This document shows, in pieces, positions 35,012 through 47,958 of a stretch of DNA of 64,000 nt. Under the pieces are notes generated by a model that searched no databases, was not told the origin of the DNA, and saw only the letters and a list, made by a program, of their open reading frames with translations. The stretch comes from Rutidosis leptorrhynchoides. Taxonomy: Eukaryota > Streptophyta > Magnoliopsida > Asterales > Asteraceae. The stretch covers positions 79,631,501 to 79,695,500 of the forward strand of contig NC_092339.1 of NCBI RefSeq assembly GCF_046630445.1. The letters are read 5' to 3'. How positions within the stretch are numbered: position 1 is the first letter of the stretch; the number at the start of each line of letters is the position of its first letter. A program made the translations under genes and the position numbers.

Positions 35012-35713
35012 ATGGCACCGACTACTCGACACATCGTGAATATGAATGAAGAGGAATTCTGTACTTTTCTAGCTTCAAACATAGCCGCAGTACAGGCTGC
35101 GCTACATACCAACAATAACCTTGGATCTAGCAGTACAGGAAATCGTGTAGGATGCACCTACAAAGAATTCACTGCCTGCAAACCTTTGGAATTTGATGGA
35201 ACCGAAGGACCGATAGGATTGAAACGGTGGACCGAGAAGGTCGAATCGGTGTTTGCCATAAGTAAGTGTACTGAAGAGGACAAAGTGAAGTACGTTACGC
35301 ATACCTTCACAGGTTCTGCGTTAACATGGTGGAATACCTATCTAGAGCAAGTGGGACAAGACGATGCGTACGCACTACCGTGGTCAGCATTCAAGCGCTT
35401 GATGAACGAGAAGTACCGTCCTAGAACTGAGGTTAATAAGCTCAAGACAGAACTTAGAGGGTTACGAACCCAAGGATTTGATATTACCACGTACGAAAGA
35501 CGATTCACAGAATTGTGCCTATTGTGTCCGGGAGCATTCGAAGATGAGGAAGAGAAGATCGACGCGTTTGTGAAAGGATTACCGGAAAGAATCCAAGAAG
35601 ATATAAGTTCACACGAGCCCGCCTCCATACAACAGGCATGTAGAATAGCTCACAAACTAGTGAACCAGATTGAAGAAAGAATTAAAGAACAGACGCTGAA
35701 GAGGCCAATGTGA
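35012..35713 (+). CDS. gag: Gag (capsid part) of C
   Basis: I start at ATG 35012 ([16 protein letters not shown]), because the longer frame from 34976 begins with leader sequence. 233 residues. The capsid-type retrotransposon Gag region includes [19 protein letters not shown] (about residues 50-68), [24 protein letters not shown] and [13 protein letters not shown], near usual for Tekay-type elements. The frame stops at 35711-35713, just as the pol frame begins. In E the two parts are in one frame, so a small indel near 35690 probably separated them here. The zinc knuckles are encoded in the next frame. Confidence 0.85.
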   Translation: MAPTTRHIVNMNEEEFCTFLASNIAAVQAALHTNNNLGSSSTGNRVGCTYKEFTACKPLEFDGTEGPIGLKRWTEKVESVFAISKCTEEDKVKYVTHTFTGSALTWWNTYLEQVGQDDAYALPWSAFKRLMNEKYRPRTEVNKLKTELRGLRTQGFDITTYERRFTELCLLCPGAFEDEEEKIDAFVKGLPERIQEDISSHEPASIQQACRIAHKLVNQIEERIKEQTLKRPM

Positions 35714-38700
35714 AGCAAGTCAAAAGAAAGTGGGAGGAAAACGGTGAAAAGAATCACCAATACAACAACAACAGCAATTACAACAATAATCGCAACAATT
35801 ATCCCAACAATCGCAACATCAATCGCAACTACAACAAACGGCCCAACAATAACAACAACAACAACAACAGCAACTACAACAATCATCCCAACAACAATAA
35901 TAACCGCAACAACAACAACAATCAGAAGCAGCTATGCCAAAGGTGTGAAAAGTATCACTCGGGGTTCTGCACCAAATTTTGCAATAAGTGTAAAAGAAAT
36001 GGTCATAGCGCGGTGAAGTGTGAGGTCTACGGACCAGGGGTTAATAGAACGAAAGGAACAAATGGTGTCGGAACGAGTAATGGCGGAGCAAGTAGTATCG
36101 GAGCAAGTTATGCCAATGTAGTTTATTATAAATATGGAAAACCGGGCCACATTATTAGAAATTGCCCGAACCAGGAGAACACGAATGGACAAGGTCGCGG
36201 AAGATTTTTCAATATTAATGCGGCAGAGGCACAGGAAGACCCGGAGCTTGTTACGGGTACGTTTCTTATTGACAATAAATCTTCTTACGTTTTATTTGAT
36301 TCGGGTGCGGATAGAAGCTATATGAGTAGAGATTTTTGTGCTAAATTAAGTTGTCCATTGACGCCTTTGGATAGTAAATTTTTACTCGAATTAGCAAATG
36401 GTAAATTAATTTCAGCAGATAATATATGTCGGAATCGAGAAATTAAACTGGTTAGCGAAACATTTAAGATTGATTTGATACCAGTAGAGTTAGGGAGTTT
36501 TGATGTGATAATCGGTATGGACTGGTTGAAAGAAGTGAAAGCAGAGATCGTTTGTTACAAAAATGCAATTCGCATTATACGAGAAAAAGGAAAACCCTTA
36601 ATGGTGTACGGAGAAAAGGGCAACACGAAGCTACATCTTATTAGTAATTTGAAGGCACAAAAACTAATAAGAAAAGGTTGCTATGCTGTTCTAGCACACG
36701 TCGAGAAAGTACAAACTGAAGAAAAGAGCATCAATGATGTTCCCATTGCAAAAGAATTTCCCGATGTATTTCCGAAAGAATTACCGGGATTACCCCCACA
36801 TCGATCGGTTGAATTTCAAATAGATCTTGTACCAGGAGCTGCACCAATAGCTCGTGCTCCTTACAGACTCGCACCCAGCGAGATGAAAGAACTGCAAAGC
36901 CAATTACAAGAACTTTTAGAGCGTGGTTTCATTCGACCAAGCACATCACCGTGGGGAGCTCCTGTTTTGTTTATCAAGAAGAAAGATGGTACATTCAGGT
37001 TGTGTATCGACTACCGAGAGTTGAACAAACTTACCATCAAGAACCGCTACCCACTACCGAGGATCAACGACTTATTTGATCAACTACAAGGCTTGTCTGT
37101 TTATTCAAAGATTGACTTACGTTCCGGGTATCATCAAATGCGGGTGAAAGAAGATGATATTCCAAAGACTGCTTTCAGAACACGTTACGGTCATTACGAG
37201 TTTATGGTCATGCCGTTTGGTTTAACTAATGCACCAGCTGTGTTCATGGACCTTATGAACCGAGTGTGTGGACCATACCTTGACAAGTTTGTCATTGTTT
37301 TCATTGATGACATACTTATTTACTCAAAGAATGACCAAGAACACGGTGAACATTTGAGAAAGGTGTTAGAAGTATTGAAGAAGGAAGAATTGTACGCTAA
37401 GTTTTCAAAGTGTGCATTTTGGTTGGAAGAAGTTCAATTCCTCGGTCACATAGTGAACAAAGAAGGTATTAAGGTGGATCCGGCAAAGATAGAAACTGTT
37501 GAAAAGTGGGAAACCCCGAAAACTCCGAAGCATATAGGTCAATTTTTAGGATTGGCTGGTTACTACAGAAGATTCATCCAAGATTTCTCCAAAATAGCAA
37601 AACCCTTGACTGCATTAACGCATAAAGGGAAGAAATTTGAATGGAATGATGAACAAGAGAAAGCGTTTCAGTTATTGAAGAAAAAGCTAACTACGGCACC
37701 TATATTGTCATTGCCTGAAGGGAATGATGATTTTGTGATTTATTGTGACGCATCAAAGCAAGGTCTCGGTTGTGTATTAATGCAACGAACGAAGGTGATT
37801 GCTTATGCGTCTAGACAATTGAAGATTCACGAACAAAATTATACAACGCATGATTTGGAATTAGGCGCGGTTGTGTTTGCATTAAAGACTTGGAGGCACT
37901 ATTTATATGGGGTCAAAAGTATTATATATACTGACCACAAAAGTCTTCAACACATATTTAATCAGAAACAACTGAATATGAGGCAGCGTAGGTGGATTGA
38001 ATTATTAAATGATTACGACTTTGAGATTTGTTACCACCCGGGGAAGGCAAATGTGGTAGCCGATGCCTTGAGCAGGAAGGACAGAGAACCCATTCGAGTA
38101 AAATCTATGAATATAATAATTCATAATAACCTTACTACTCAAATAAAGGAGGCGCAACAAGGAGTTTTAAAAGAGGGAAATTTAAAGGATGAAATACCCA
38201 AAGGATCGGAGAAGCATCTTAATATTCGGGAAGACGGAACCCGGTATAGGGCTGAAAGGGTTTGGGTACCAAAATTTGGAGATATGAGAGAAATGGTACT
38301 TAGAGAAGCTCATAAAACCAGATACTCAATACATCCTGGAACGGAGAAGATGTACAAGGATCTCAAGAAACATTTTTGGTGGCCGGGTATGAAAGACGAT
38401 GTTGCTAAATACGTAGGAGAATGTTTGACGTGTTCTAAGGTCAAAGATGAGCATCAGAAACCATCAGGTCTACTTCAACAACCCGAAATCCCGGAATGGA
38501 AATGGGAAAACATTACCATGGATTTCATCACTAAATTGCCAAGGACTGCAAGTGGTTTTGATACTATTTGGGTAATAGTTGATCGTCTCACCAAATCAGC
38601 ACACTTCCTGCCAATAAGAGAAGATGACATGATGGAGAAGTTAGCACGACTGTATTTGAAGGAAGTCGTCTCCAGACATGGAATACCAATCTCTATTATC

Positions 38701-39585
38701 TCTGATAGGGATGGCAGATTTATTTCAAGATTCTGGCAGACATTACAGCAAGCATTAGGAACTCGTCTAGACATGAGTACTGCCTATCATCCACAAACTG
38801 ATGGGCAGAGCGAAAGGACGATACAAACGCTTGAAGACATGCTACGAGCATGTGTTATTGATTTCGGAAACAGTTGGGATCGACATCTACCGTTAGCAGA
38901 ATTTTCCTACAACAACAGCTACCATTCAAGCATTGAGATGGCGCCGTTTGAAGCACTTTATGGTAGAAAGTGCAGGTCTCCGATTTTTTGGGGTGAAGTG
39001 GGGGATAGACAGATTACGGGTCCGGAGATTATACAATAAACTACCGAGAAGATCATCCAAATTCAACAACGGTTGAAAACCGCCCAAAGTCGACAAAAGA
39101 GCTACGCTGACATTAAAAGAAAAGATATAGAATTTGAAATTGGAGAGATGGTCATGCTTAAAGTTTCTCCTTGGAAAGGCGTTGTTCGATTTGGTAAACG
39201 AGGGAAATTAAATCCAAGGTATATTGGACCATTCAAGATTATTGATCGTGTGGGACCAGTAGCTTACCGACTTGAGTTACCTCAACAACTCGCGGCTGTA
39301 CATAACACTTTCCACGTCTCGAATTTGAAGAAATGTTTTGCTAAAGAAGATCTCACTATTCCGTTAGATGAAATCCAAATCAACGAAAAACTTCAATTCA
39401 TCGAAGAACCCGTCGAAATAATGGATCGTGAGGTTAAAAGACTTAAGCAAAACAAGATACCAATTGTTAAGGTTCGATGAAATGCTCGTAGAGGACCCGA
39501 GTTCACCTGGGAGCATGAAGATCAGATGAAGAAGAAATACCCGCATCTATTTCCAGAAGATTCGTCAACACCTTCAACAGCTTAA
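35710..39585 (+). pseudogene. pol: Pol polyprotein of C (zinc knuckles, PR, RT, RNase H, integrase, chromodomain)
   Basis: A 1109-residue open frame to a TAA at 39037, then in frame on to TAA 39583-39585 past a TGA at 39478-39480. Counting from 35710: Asn-rich tract 20-75; zinc knuckle [14 protein letters not shown] 91-104; a second knuckle with its first two Cys changed (140-152); protease FDSGAD 196-201; [12 protein letters not shown] 431-440 and [10 protein letters not shown] 531-540; RNase H with CDAS 679-682, TDHKSL 741-746 and ADALSRK 784-790. Integrase has zinc residues H868, H875, C905, C908 and catalytic D938, D999, E1035. After the stop at 39037 come the integrase tail ([11 protein letters not shown]) and a chromodomain-like end (IPIVKVR, then EFTWEHEDQM). 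The catalytic residues are all present; the two stops remove the C-terminus. Confidence 0.9.
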
Positions 39586-39607
39586 AATTTCGGGACGAAA
39601 TTTATTA

Positions 39608-39620
39608 AACGGGTAGGTAC
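39608..39620 (+). other. Polypurine tract of C
   Basis: AACGGGTAGGTAC lies immediately before the 3' LTR, preceded by AAATTTCGGGACGAAATTT. Sites of the same type precede the 3' LTRs of B (16458-16470) and F (62520-62532, reversed). Confidence 0.7.
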
Positions 39621-42600
39621 TGTAGTGACCCGAACTTTTCCATGTTTATATATATTAATTGAGATTGATATTTACATGATTAAATGTTTCCAACATGTTA
39701 AGAAATCAAACTTGTTAAGACTTGATTAATTGAAATATGTTTCATATAGACAATTGACCACCCAAGTTGACCGGTGATTCACGAACGTTAAAACTTGTAA
39801 AAACTATATGATGACATATATATGGATATATATATATATATATAGTTAACATGATACTATGATAAGTAAACATATCATTAAGTATATTAACAATGAACTA
39901 CATATGTAAAAACAAGACTACTAACTTAATGATTTTTAAACGAGACATATATGTAACGATTATCGTTGTAAAGACATTTAATGTATATATATCATATTAA
40001 GAGATATTCATACATGATAATATCATGATAATATAATAATTTAAAATCTCATTTGATATTATAAACATTGGGTTAACAACATTTAACAAGATCGTTAACC
40101 TAAAGGTTTCAAAACAACACTTACATGTAACGACTAACGATGACTTAACGACTCAGTTAAAATGTATATACATGTAGTGTTTTAATATGTATTTATACAC
40201 TTTTGAAAGACTTCAATACACTTATCAAAATACTTCTACTTAACAAAAATGCTTACAATTACATCCTCGTTCAGTTTCATTAACAATTCTACTCGTATGC
40301 ACCCGTATTCGTACTCGTACAATACACAGCTTTTAGATGTATGTACTATTGGTATATACACTCCAATGATCAGCTATTAGCAGCACATGTGAGTCACCTA
40401 ATACATGTGGGAACCATCATTTGGCAACTAGCATGAAATATCTCATAAAATTACAAAAATATGAGTAATCATTCATGACTTATTTACATGAAAACAAAAT
40501 TACATATCCTTTATATCTAATCCATACACCAACGACTAAAAACACCTACAAACACTTTCATTCTTCAATTTTCTTCATCTAATTGATCTCTCTCAAGTTA
40601 TATCTTCAAGTTCTAAGTGTTCTTCATATATTCTACAAGTTCTAGTTACATAAAATCAAGAATACTTTCAAGTTTGCTAGCTCACTTCCAATCTTGTAAG
40701 GTGATCATCCAACCTCAAGAAATCTTTGTTTCTTACAGTAGGTTATCATTCTAATACAAGGTAATAATCATATTCAAACTTTGGTTCAATTTCTATAACT
40801 ATAACAATCTTATTTCAAGTGATGATCTTACTTGAACTTGTTTTCGTGTCATGATTCTGCTTCAAGAACTTCGAGCCATCCAAGGATCCGTTGAAGCTAG
40901 ATCCATTTTTCTATTTTCCAGTAGGTTTATCGAAGGAACTTAAGGTAGTAATGATGTTCATAACATCATTCGATTCATATATATAAAGCTATCTTATTCG
41001 AAGGTTTAAAGTTGTAATTACTAGACATAGTTTAGTTAATTCTAAACTTGTTCACAAAAAAAGTTAATCCTTCTAACTTGACTTTTAAAATCAACTAAAC
41101 ACATGTTCTATATCTATATGATATGCTAACTTAATGATTTAAAACCTGGAAACACGAAAAACACCGTAAAACCGGATTTACGCCGTCGTAGTAACACCGC
41201 GGGCTGTTTTGGATTAGTTAATTAAAAACTATGATAAACTTTGATTTAAAAGTTGTTATTCTGAGAAAATGATTTTTATTATGAACATGAAACTATATCC
41301 AAAAATTATGGTTAAACTCAAAGTGGAAGTATGTTTTCTAAAATGGTCATCTAGACGTCGTTCTTTCGACTGAAATGACTACCTTTACAAAAAGGACTTG
41401 TAACTTATTTTTCCGACTATAAACCTATACTTTTTCTGTTTAGATTCATAAAATAGAGTTCAATATGAAACCATAGCAATTTGATTCACTCAAAACAGAT
41501 TTAAAATGAAGAAGTTATGGGTAAAACAAGATTGGATAATTTTTCTCATTTTAGCTACGTGAAAATTGGTAACAAATCTATTCCAACCATAACTTAATCA
41601 ACTTGTATTGTATATTATGTAATCTTGAGATACCATAGACACGTATACAATGTTTCGACCTATCATGTCGACACATCTATATATATTTCGAAACTTCCAT
41701 AGACACTCTATATGTGAATGTTGGAGTTAGCTATACAGGGTTGAGGTTGATTCCAAAATATATATAGTTTGAGTTGTAATCAATACTGAGATACGTATAC
41801 ACTGGGTCGTGGATTGATTCAAGATAATATTTATCGATTTATTTCTATACATCTAACTGTGGACAACTAGTTGTAGGTTACTAACGAGGACAGCTGACTT
41901 AATAAACTTAAAACATCAAAATATATTAAAAGTGTTGTAAATATATTTTGAACATACTTTGATATATATGTATATATTGTTATAGGTTCGTGAATCAACC
42001 AGTGGCCAAGTCTTACTTCCCGACGAAGTAAAAATATGTGAAAGTGAGTTATAGTCCCACTTTTAAAATCTAATATTTTTGGGATGAGAATACATGCAGG
42101 TTTTATAAATGATTTACAAAATAGACACAAGTACGCGAAACTACATTCTATGGTTGAATTATCGAAATTGAATATGCCCCTTTTTATTAAGTCTGCTAAT
42201 CTAAGAATTAGGGAACAGACACCCTAATTGACGCGAATCCTAAAGATAGATCTATTGGGCCTAACAAACCCCATCCAAAGTACCGGATGCTTTAGTACTT
42301 CGAAATTTATATCATATCCGAAGGGTGTCCCGGAATGATGGGGATATTCTTATATATGCATCTTGTTAATGTCGGTTACCAGGTGTTCACCATATGAATG
42401 ATTTTTATCTCTATGTATGGAATGTGTATTGAAATATGAAATCTTGTGGTCTATTATTATGATTTGATATATATAGGTTAAACCTATAACTCACCAACAT
42501 TTTTGTTGACGTTTTAAGCATGTTTATTCTCAGGTGATTATTAAGAGCTTCCGCTGTCGCATACTTAAATAAGGACTAGATTTGGAGTCCATGCTTGTAT

Positions 42601-42876
42601 GATATTTTGTAAAAACTGCATTCAAGAAACTTATTTTATTGTAACATATTTGTATTGTAAACCATTATGTAATGGTAGTGTGTAAATAGGATATTTTAGA
42701 TTATCATTATTTGATAATCTACGTAAAGCTTTTTAAACCTTTATTGATGAAATAAAGGTTATGGTTTGTTTTAAAATGAATGCAGTCTTTTAAAAACGTC
42801 TCATATAGAGGTCAAAACCTCGCAACGAAATCAATTAATATGGAACGTTTTTAATCAATAAGAACAGGACATTTCA
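39621..42876 (+). repeat. 3' LTR of C
   Basis: 3256 bases, the partner of 29765-33024, with the same landmark blocks (hairpin motif about 42490-42540). It is followed by AATTG, the target duplication. Confidence 0.95.
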
Positions 42877-43200
42877 AATTGGTGGTTTTGTAATAGCCAG
42901 TGCTATCATTGTTGGTGCAACTAATCTAGCGTTCCACATTGGTGTGTCGTTTGGATCATTCAATAATTCTTGATTAACCGGAGGACCATTAGGATTGCCC
43001 TCTTCATCGTGAATCGGATTACCATTTGGATCCATCTCTTCTAAACAAAATGGCAAAGCTTCGAAATTCTTTCTTAATACCCTTTCTTCTCTACGTTTAT
43101 AAACCCTGTGCACGTGTCTTTCCGGATCGGAGAATGGAAGTGTGAACTCTTGATCCTTGTGAGACCTTGTTTTCATACACCAAAGGTACCTATCCTTCAA
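42877..43200 (-). pseudogene. gag: Athila-type gag of A2, N-terminal part
   Basis: The minus-strand frame opens with MKTRSHKDQEFTLPFSDPER at about 43176, continues through an acidic/Asn part (MDPNGNPIHDEEGNPNG) and breaks off at ALAITKPPI where C inserted. The reading resumes at 29764 with EADNWKIEG in the same frame. The start is chosen at the second Met because that gives the usual TRS-type N-terminus. Confidence 0.85.
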
Positions 43201-43339
43201 TCACAACACAAACACAAGCGGTTTTCCAAACGAAAATAATAATATGAAATGCGAAAAGTAACTTCCGTAAGGGTAAACCCCTACGAAAGGATCGAACAAT
43301 CAAAAGTTTAAACCAAATAACCAACTAGGCTAACCGCAT
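43201..43339 (-). other. Leader of A2 between PBS and gag
   Basis: 139 non-coding bases in the minus-strand sense. Nothing else seen. Confidence 0.6.
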
Positions 43340-43357
43340 CCCCGACAGCGGTGCCAA
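43340..43357 (-). other. Primer-binding site of A2
   Basis: The plus strand reads CCCCGACAGCGGTGCCAA, the complement of an Athila-type tRNA-Asp PBS. It fixes the direction of A2 as right to left. Confidence 0.8.
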
Positions 43358-43364
43358 GAAAGTG

Positions 43365-43763
43365 TGATGCGTTCGTGCGGTATACATCTTTTACCCTCTA
43401 AATTTTATATTTGATTCAAACACTACAATCAAGCACACACAACTAACGAGCACTTAGAACTCGGTTATTATAGCACTTTAATGTAAGTATTCTTATCAAG
43501 TTCGTCCCAAGGGAAACGGTGTAAGTCGGATATTTGAAACTATCAATTGTCCTAGGGTTTGTTTGATTGGGGGGGTTTAGATTGATATCAACTAACAACT
43601 AAAACTTGCGCAATTAAACAAACCTAAATTTAACAATTAAGCTAGTAGCAAGAAACAAGTAGTGAAGTATTAAGACTTAAAACAAATTAACTAAGATGTG
43701 CTCACTTATCTAATCCTCTCTATGCTTGGCTTGCCCCGTTTTGCCTATTTTGATATCTCATTA
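43365..43763 (-). repeat. Truncated 5' LTR of A2
   Basis: It begins TGATGCGTTCG (the LTR end, read reversed) and runs for about 399 bases until the LTR of E cuts it. No CpG-palindrome block remains in the part present. Confidence 0.65.
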
Positions 43764-46132
43764 TGTGATGACCCGTCCAAATCCATTTGAACAAATACAT
43801 CATTCATTGATTTCATAGTGAGGTTTTGACCTCTATATGATACGTTTTGTAAACATTGCATTCTTTTGAAAAGGTACGCCATAAATTAATATATAAATCC
43901 AAGGTTTTCGACGTCTGATGATTTCTACGTATAGACAATCATCGTATATGATAGTTTCTAACAATACATCCGTTGACAATATAGTCAAATAAGATACATG
44001 GTGATGATTTTGTGAATGCAAAGTTTTCTTGAATAAAGCATGTATGACTCCATGCACATAGCTTGTATAACGTATAAGCAAACATCGGAAGACTTCTAGG
44101 AACCTGAGAATAAACATGCTTAAAAGTGTCAACACAAAGGTTGGTGAGTTCATAGTTTTAATGTTGCGCATAATCTGTATAAAAAGGTGGATCACAAAAT
44201 TTCAGTTGTTTCATCCGAAACGTTTATCAAATTATTCTACAAGATTGAGCACCCTGGTAACTAAACTTTAACGTTATAATAAGTACCCCTGTTTTAACAT
44301 ACATGCAACCGACATTTACAATACACACAATCCAACGTGCATTAACTCAAATAGCATACGTGTGACGCCGTGTACAAAATCAACGTGTACGGATCATCAA
44401 TAACAGGATCATTACATGGTCAAACACTATATGCTGTTTTAAAAGAAGTTTTGCATTCATAAGAAAAGGTGATGTCTTAACCAACATTAAATGTTTTACA
44501 ACGAAAGTATGCTTCTATGAATAGAAGCAATTAATGATAGTAGGTGACCCAATGGTCGTTACGAATATATTGTTCAAAAGTAATAAAGTTTGTGAACGCA
44601 AGATAAACGTTTCATGCGAAGACATCTCTAACACAAGCAGCGGGTGTCTACAGCAAGACTACAACAGAGGAAGCAAACAAACCTCTTAAGCACCTGAGAA
44701 AAACATGCTTAAAAATGTCAACACAAAGGTTGGTGAGCTATAGTTTAATGTAACAGTAATGTAAGGTAGGCCACGAGGTTTCAGTGTTTCAAAACAGTAT
44801 GAAAAGTATATGTATAACCGTGGGCACTTGGTAACTAACTTAACGTAAATAACACCCCCTAAAAGTACACTTGACGAGTGCGTAAGTTTATGAAGTATTA
44901 AACACCCATTAAATGCTAGCGTGACTAGCCCGAGTAGGGATGTCAAACCCTATGGATCCATATCTAAGATTCGCGTTCACGGTTCAAAGACCAATGACTA
45001 AAAGTTACCGAGCTAAGGGAAACATTTATGCCGTTGTATAACCCACACATATATAAAGTTTAAGTACTCGTGCCTAGTGTGTAAAACTTAAAATGCGCAT
45101 GTTTTCTCAGTTTCCAAAATAGTTAAAGTAAAAAGGGATGCTATAACTCACAGTGAAAAGTAGTAAAGTTGATTCGGGAAAGTAAGCAAGTAGTTTGTCC
45201 AAAAGGTCCTCAACCTAAGTCAAAAGTTAATAAGTCAGTAAATCGTTCCCAAAGGTTTAAAAGTATGTAAATCAGGTTTTAAGTATCATCATCATTCATC
45301 ATTAATCAAAAAGTGTAAAGTAAGTTTCAATCAAGAATAGAGTTTGAATAAAGGCTGATTTCGTTCAATCGCCATGACCTCTATACAAACTGAAATGAGG
45401 TGAGACCAGTGGCCATGGCTCCGTATATGAGTCCCCTAGAGGCTGAACAATTTCCAAAACCAAAATGGTCTTTGTTTGACCATGGCGACGGTTTAAGTGC
45501 GAGTAGGTCAGATATTTCAGCACAACGTTAAAAGGGTGTAGTGACTTTCGGAATGCCATAAATCCTAAACCGTAACTCGGATTAAGACGAGGCCTAAACG
45601 GAAAATCATATAATTGAACTGAAATAGCTGGAAATCAACTTTTCCAGTAGCTCAGGTTAATGATCAGACCCAGAAAACAGTAGGTAAGGTGCTCCGGTGG
45701 GTTCTTGGTGCTTGATGCTCATCACGGTTCTCATCCTTGATGCTTATAGCTTCAAGTGTACAACTTGTTGATGTGTTTGCATCATATTTACCAAGTTTTG
45801 ACCATCATAACACTAATATATGTCTAAGATATGTAGCATAACTCATTTAAGGGTTGTAAGTAGTTTGATGAACCAAAGTTACATCAAGATCTTAGATCCG
45901 ACACATACATGAGTTCTAATAGTAATATTAAGTTACAAACTTGAAAGTAAACTAAGTAAACACGATCTTAAGTTGTAGAACTTAGTTCTTAGTTATATCT
46001 TAAAGATCCTAGACCAAAAATTCTAGATCTAGTGTTCTTAAGTTAAACCCTAAGCTATAGAACTTGGATCTTAACTTTAATGAAACCATAAGTCATGAAA
46101 CTTAGGTTTTAATCTTGTAGAATGTATGTAAG

Positions 46133-47958
46133 TGATGTGCGAAATGTGGTATATGAATTGTTGTATGGAAAATACCGGTTTTAAAGATTACACAAACTAA
46201 CGGGCAGTGTACCCGATCGTGTAGTTGAATAGATAATGGTAAAATCCGTGTATCGTTCCAAGGACAGGTATATGTACAAGTTAAGATTGCATAAACTAAA
46301 TTGAGTTTTAACTAGATAAAATGAAATTAAACAAATACAAGATATTGGGTTGCCGTTTAACGATGGACAAATCAATAAAGGAATAAGTTTAAAGGACAAT
46401 ATTTTTGGTCTTTTAAGTTTATGATAACAAAACGATAGTTTTGATATCAAATTAAAGAAATATGCTCATCTAGACTTTTTACCCTTAATGTTGATTGTTA
46501 TTTAGGATTAAGATCGGATTGATTGGTTATGCACGAGAACTAATTAATTGGTTTATCAAGAGTAGTCTTGTGCAAACACTCAAACGGGATTACACGACGC
46601 AAGTGATGTTCTTGTCATCTAAGACCTCCTATTTGTAATCAATTAATTCAACTAGCCTAAAGACTTGAATGATGATCATGCCAATGATGTGTTGATCATG
46701 ATCCACTCCTATGTCAACTAATGGTTTAGCTTAGTTCATTCCCTTGGTCCGGTTAAATGCCCAATTTACCCAACCCAAGTAATCAATTTAATGTAGCAAT
46801 AGGATCTTTATAAATTTCACTAGATAAGGCAAATTACTAACACCTATTAGTTATATGGAATTAAGTAATGAAAATATGTATAACAGATTCTAGGGAATTG
46901 ATCGTTCTCCTAGACAACTACACATATCAATTAAGCTATCCGAAAGTATCTACAAGAGTCGTTCTTACATTACTATATAGATTAATCGTTTGAACGCAAC
47001 TTACCCATTTTGGTAAAAGACGGGCAAACACTTGTCGCTAGGTGTAAATCAATATACTAAATCAACAAGATGGTGTTTCTTGGTTGAACAAGTATACTAA
47101 CTAATTGAATCAAAAAAATTAAACTTAACAAGAATGGTTCTTGTATTCAAACATCAAACTATCATGCATAAGAACAATCAATCAACAAAGGTAAACAATC
47201 AACATCTCGATTATTAATCTAGACAAGCATAAAAAGAACTAGCTAACAATCATATTTAAATACAATAACAAACTGCAAACAAAGATAGAATTCATTGAAC
47301 TAACAAGAATCGACCTCTTGAAGCAATCTTGGATGATGATCCTGATGATTCTTGATTCCGGATTGAAATGATGGATTAGGTGATCCTGGATTACTCCAAG
47401 GATCACCTTGAATCGTAACCTCTGCCTCTGAAAATGACTGTGTAGTGGTGTCTCAAGAATGAAGCTGGTAAGGGGTTTAAAAAGGCTGAACAGTAGCTGG
47501 AAAGTAGGGTGCGCCGAGCGCACAAAAGCACGTGCACGGCGCGTACTGTTCACCTACCACAATTTCACTTTACAGCTCGAGTTGCACGTTCAGATCTGCT
47601 TTACACGTCAGAGTGCGCGGAGAAAGTGCGCTGAGCGCACTCCTTGGCGCACTCTACTATTCATGCTTTTTGACTTGTTTTCGATCCCAGAATTCTCTGA
47701 TCAAAATTTGGACGAGTGAGATGAGCGCACACCCGTGGCGCACTCCTTGGCGCACTCTACTATTCATCGACCTTTTGACTTGTTTTCGATCTCTGAGTAG
47801 TATCATCCAAAATCTTCCATATTTCTTCAATTACACAATGATTCTAACTATTTTACAATAAAATGGAATACAAACGAAAATACTATGTTTACACACGAAA
47901 TAAACAATGATAGAACTTGATATTGCGACTAAAGATATGTCTAATTTGAGCAATATCA
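46133..47958 (-). repeat. 3' LTR of D
   Basis: The left LTR (3' in element sense). It carries the GCGC-palindrome cluster at about 47510-47760 including AGTGCGCTGAGCGCACT (47625-47641). Confidence 0.95.

Larger units (their letters stand above)
29765..42876 (+). mobile_element. Full-length Tekay-type gypsy element C with captured F-box gene
   Basis: About 13.1 kb: LTR (29765-33024), PBS, ORF0, F-box gene, gag, pol, PPT, LTR (39621-42876). Both LTRs start TGTAGTGACCC and end GGACATTTCA. Target duplication AATTG at 29760-29764 and 42877-42881. The C-terminal pol sequence after integrase looks like the chromodomain region of Tekay/Del chromoviruses. The LTRs look nearly identical by eye, so the insertion is fairly young. 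Three pol/gag lesions (a frame break near 35690 and stops at 39037 and 39478) suggest it is not autonomous as read. Confidence 0.95.
28586..43763 (-). mobile_element. Athila-type element A2 (partial, holds element C)
   Basis: The minus-strand remains consist of a 5' LTR piece (43763-43365), a PBS (43357-43340), a leader and the gag, interrupted by C (29765-42876). The gag frame reads straight across the C insertion once one AATTG is removed. The left end stops at the LINE near 28585, and nothing of its pol was found left of 4905. The right end of its LTR is lost to element E. It is the oldest layer in this half of the window. Confidence 0.8.

Noticed and set aside
35744-36016. Thr-rich frame overlapping the pol start of C
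   Set aside because: Alternate frame of the AAC-rich Asn tract in pol.
47459-47861. Plus-strand frames in the LTRs of D (also 51709-52111)
   Set aside because: They lie in non-coding LTR, antisense to the element, and merely duplicate between the two LTRs.
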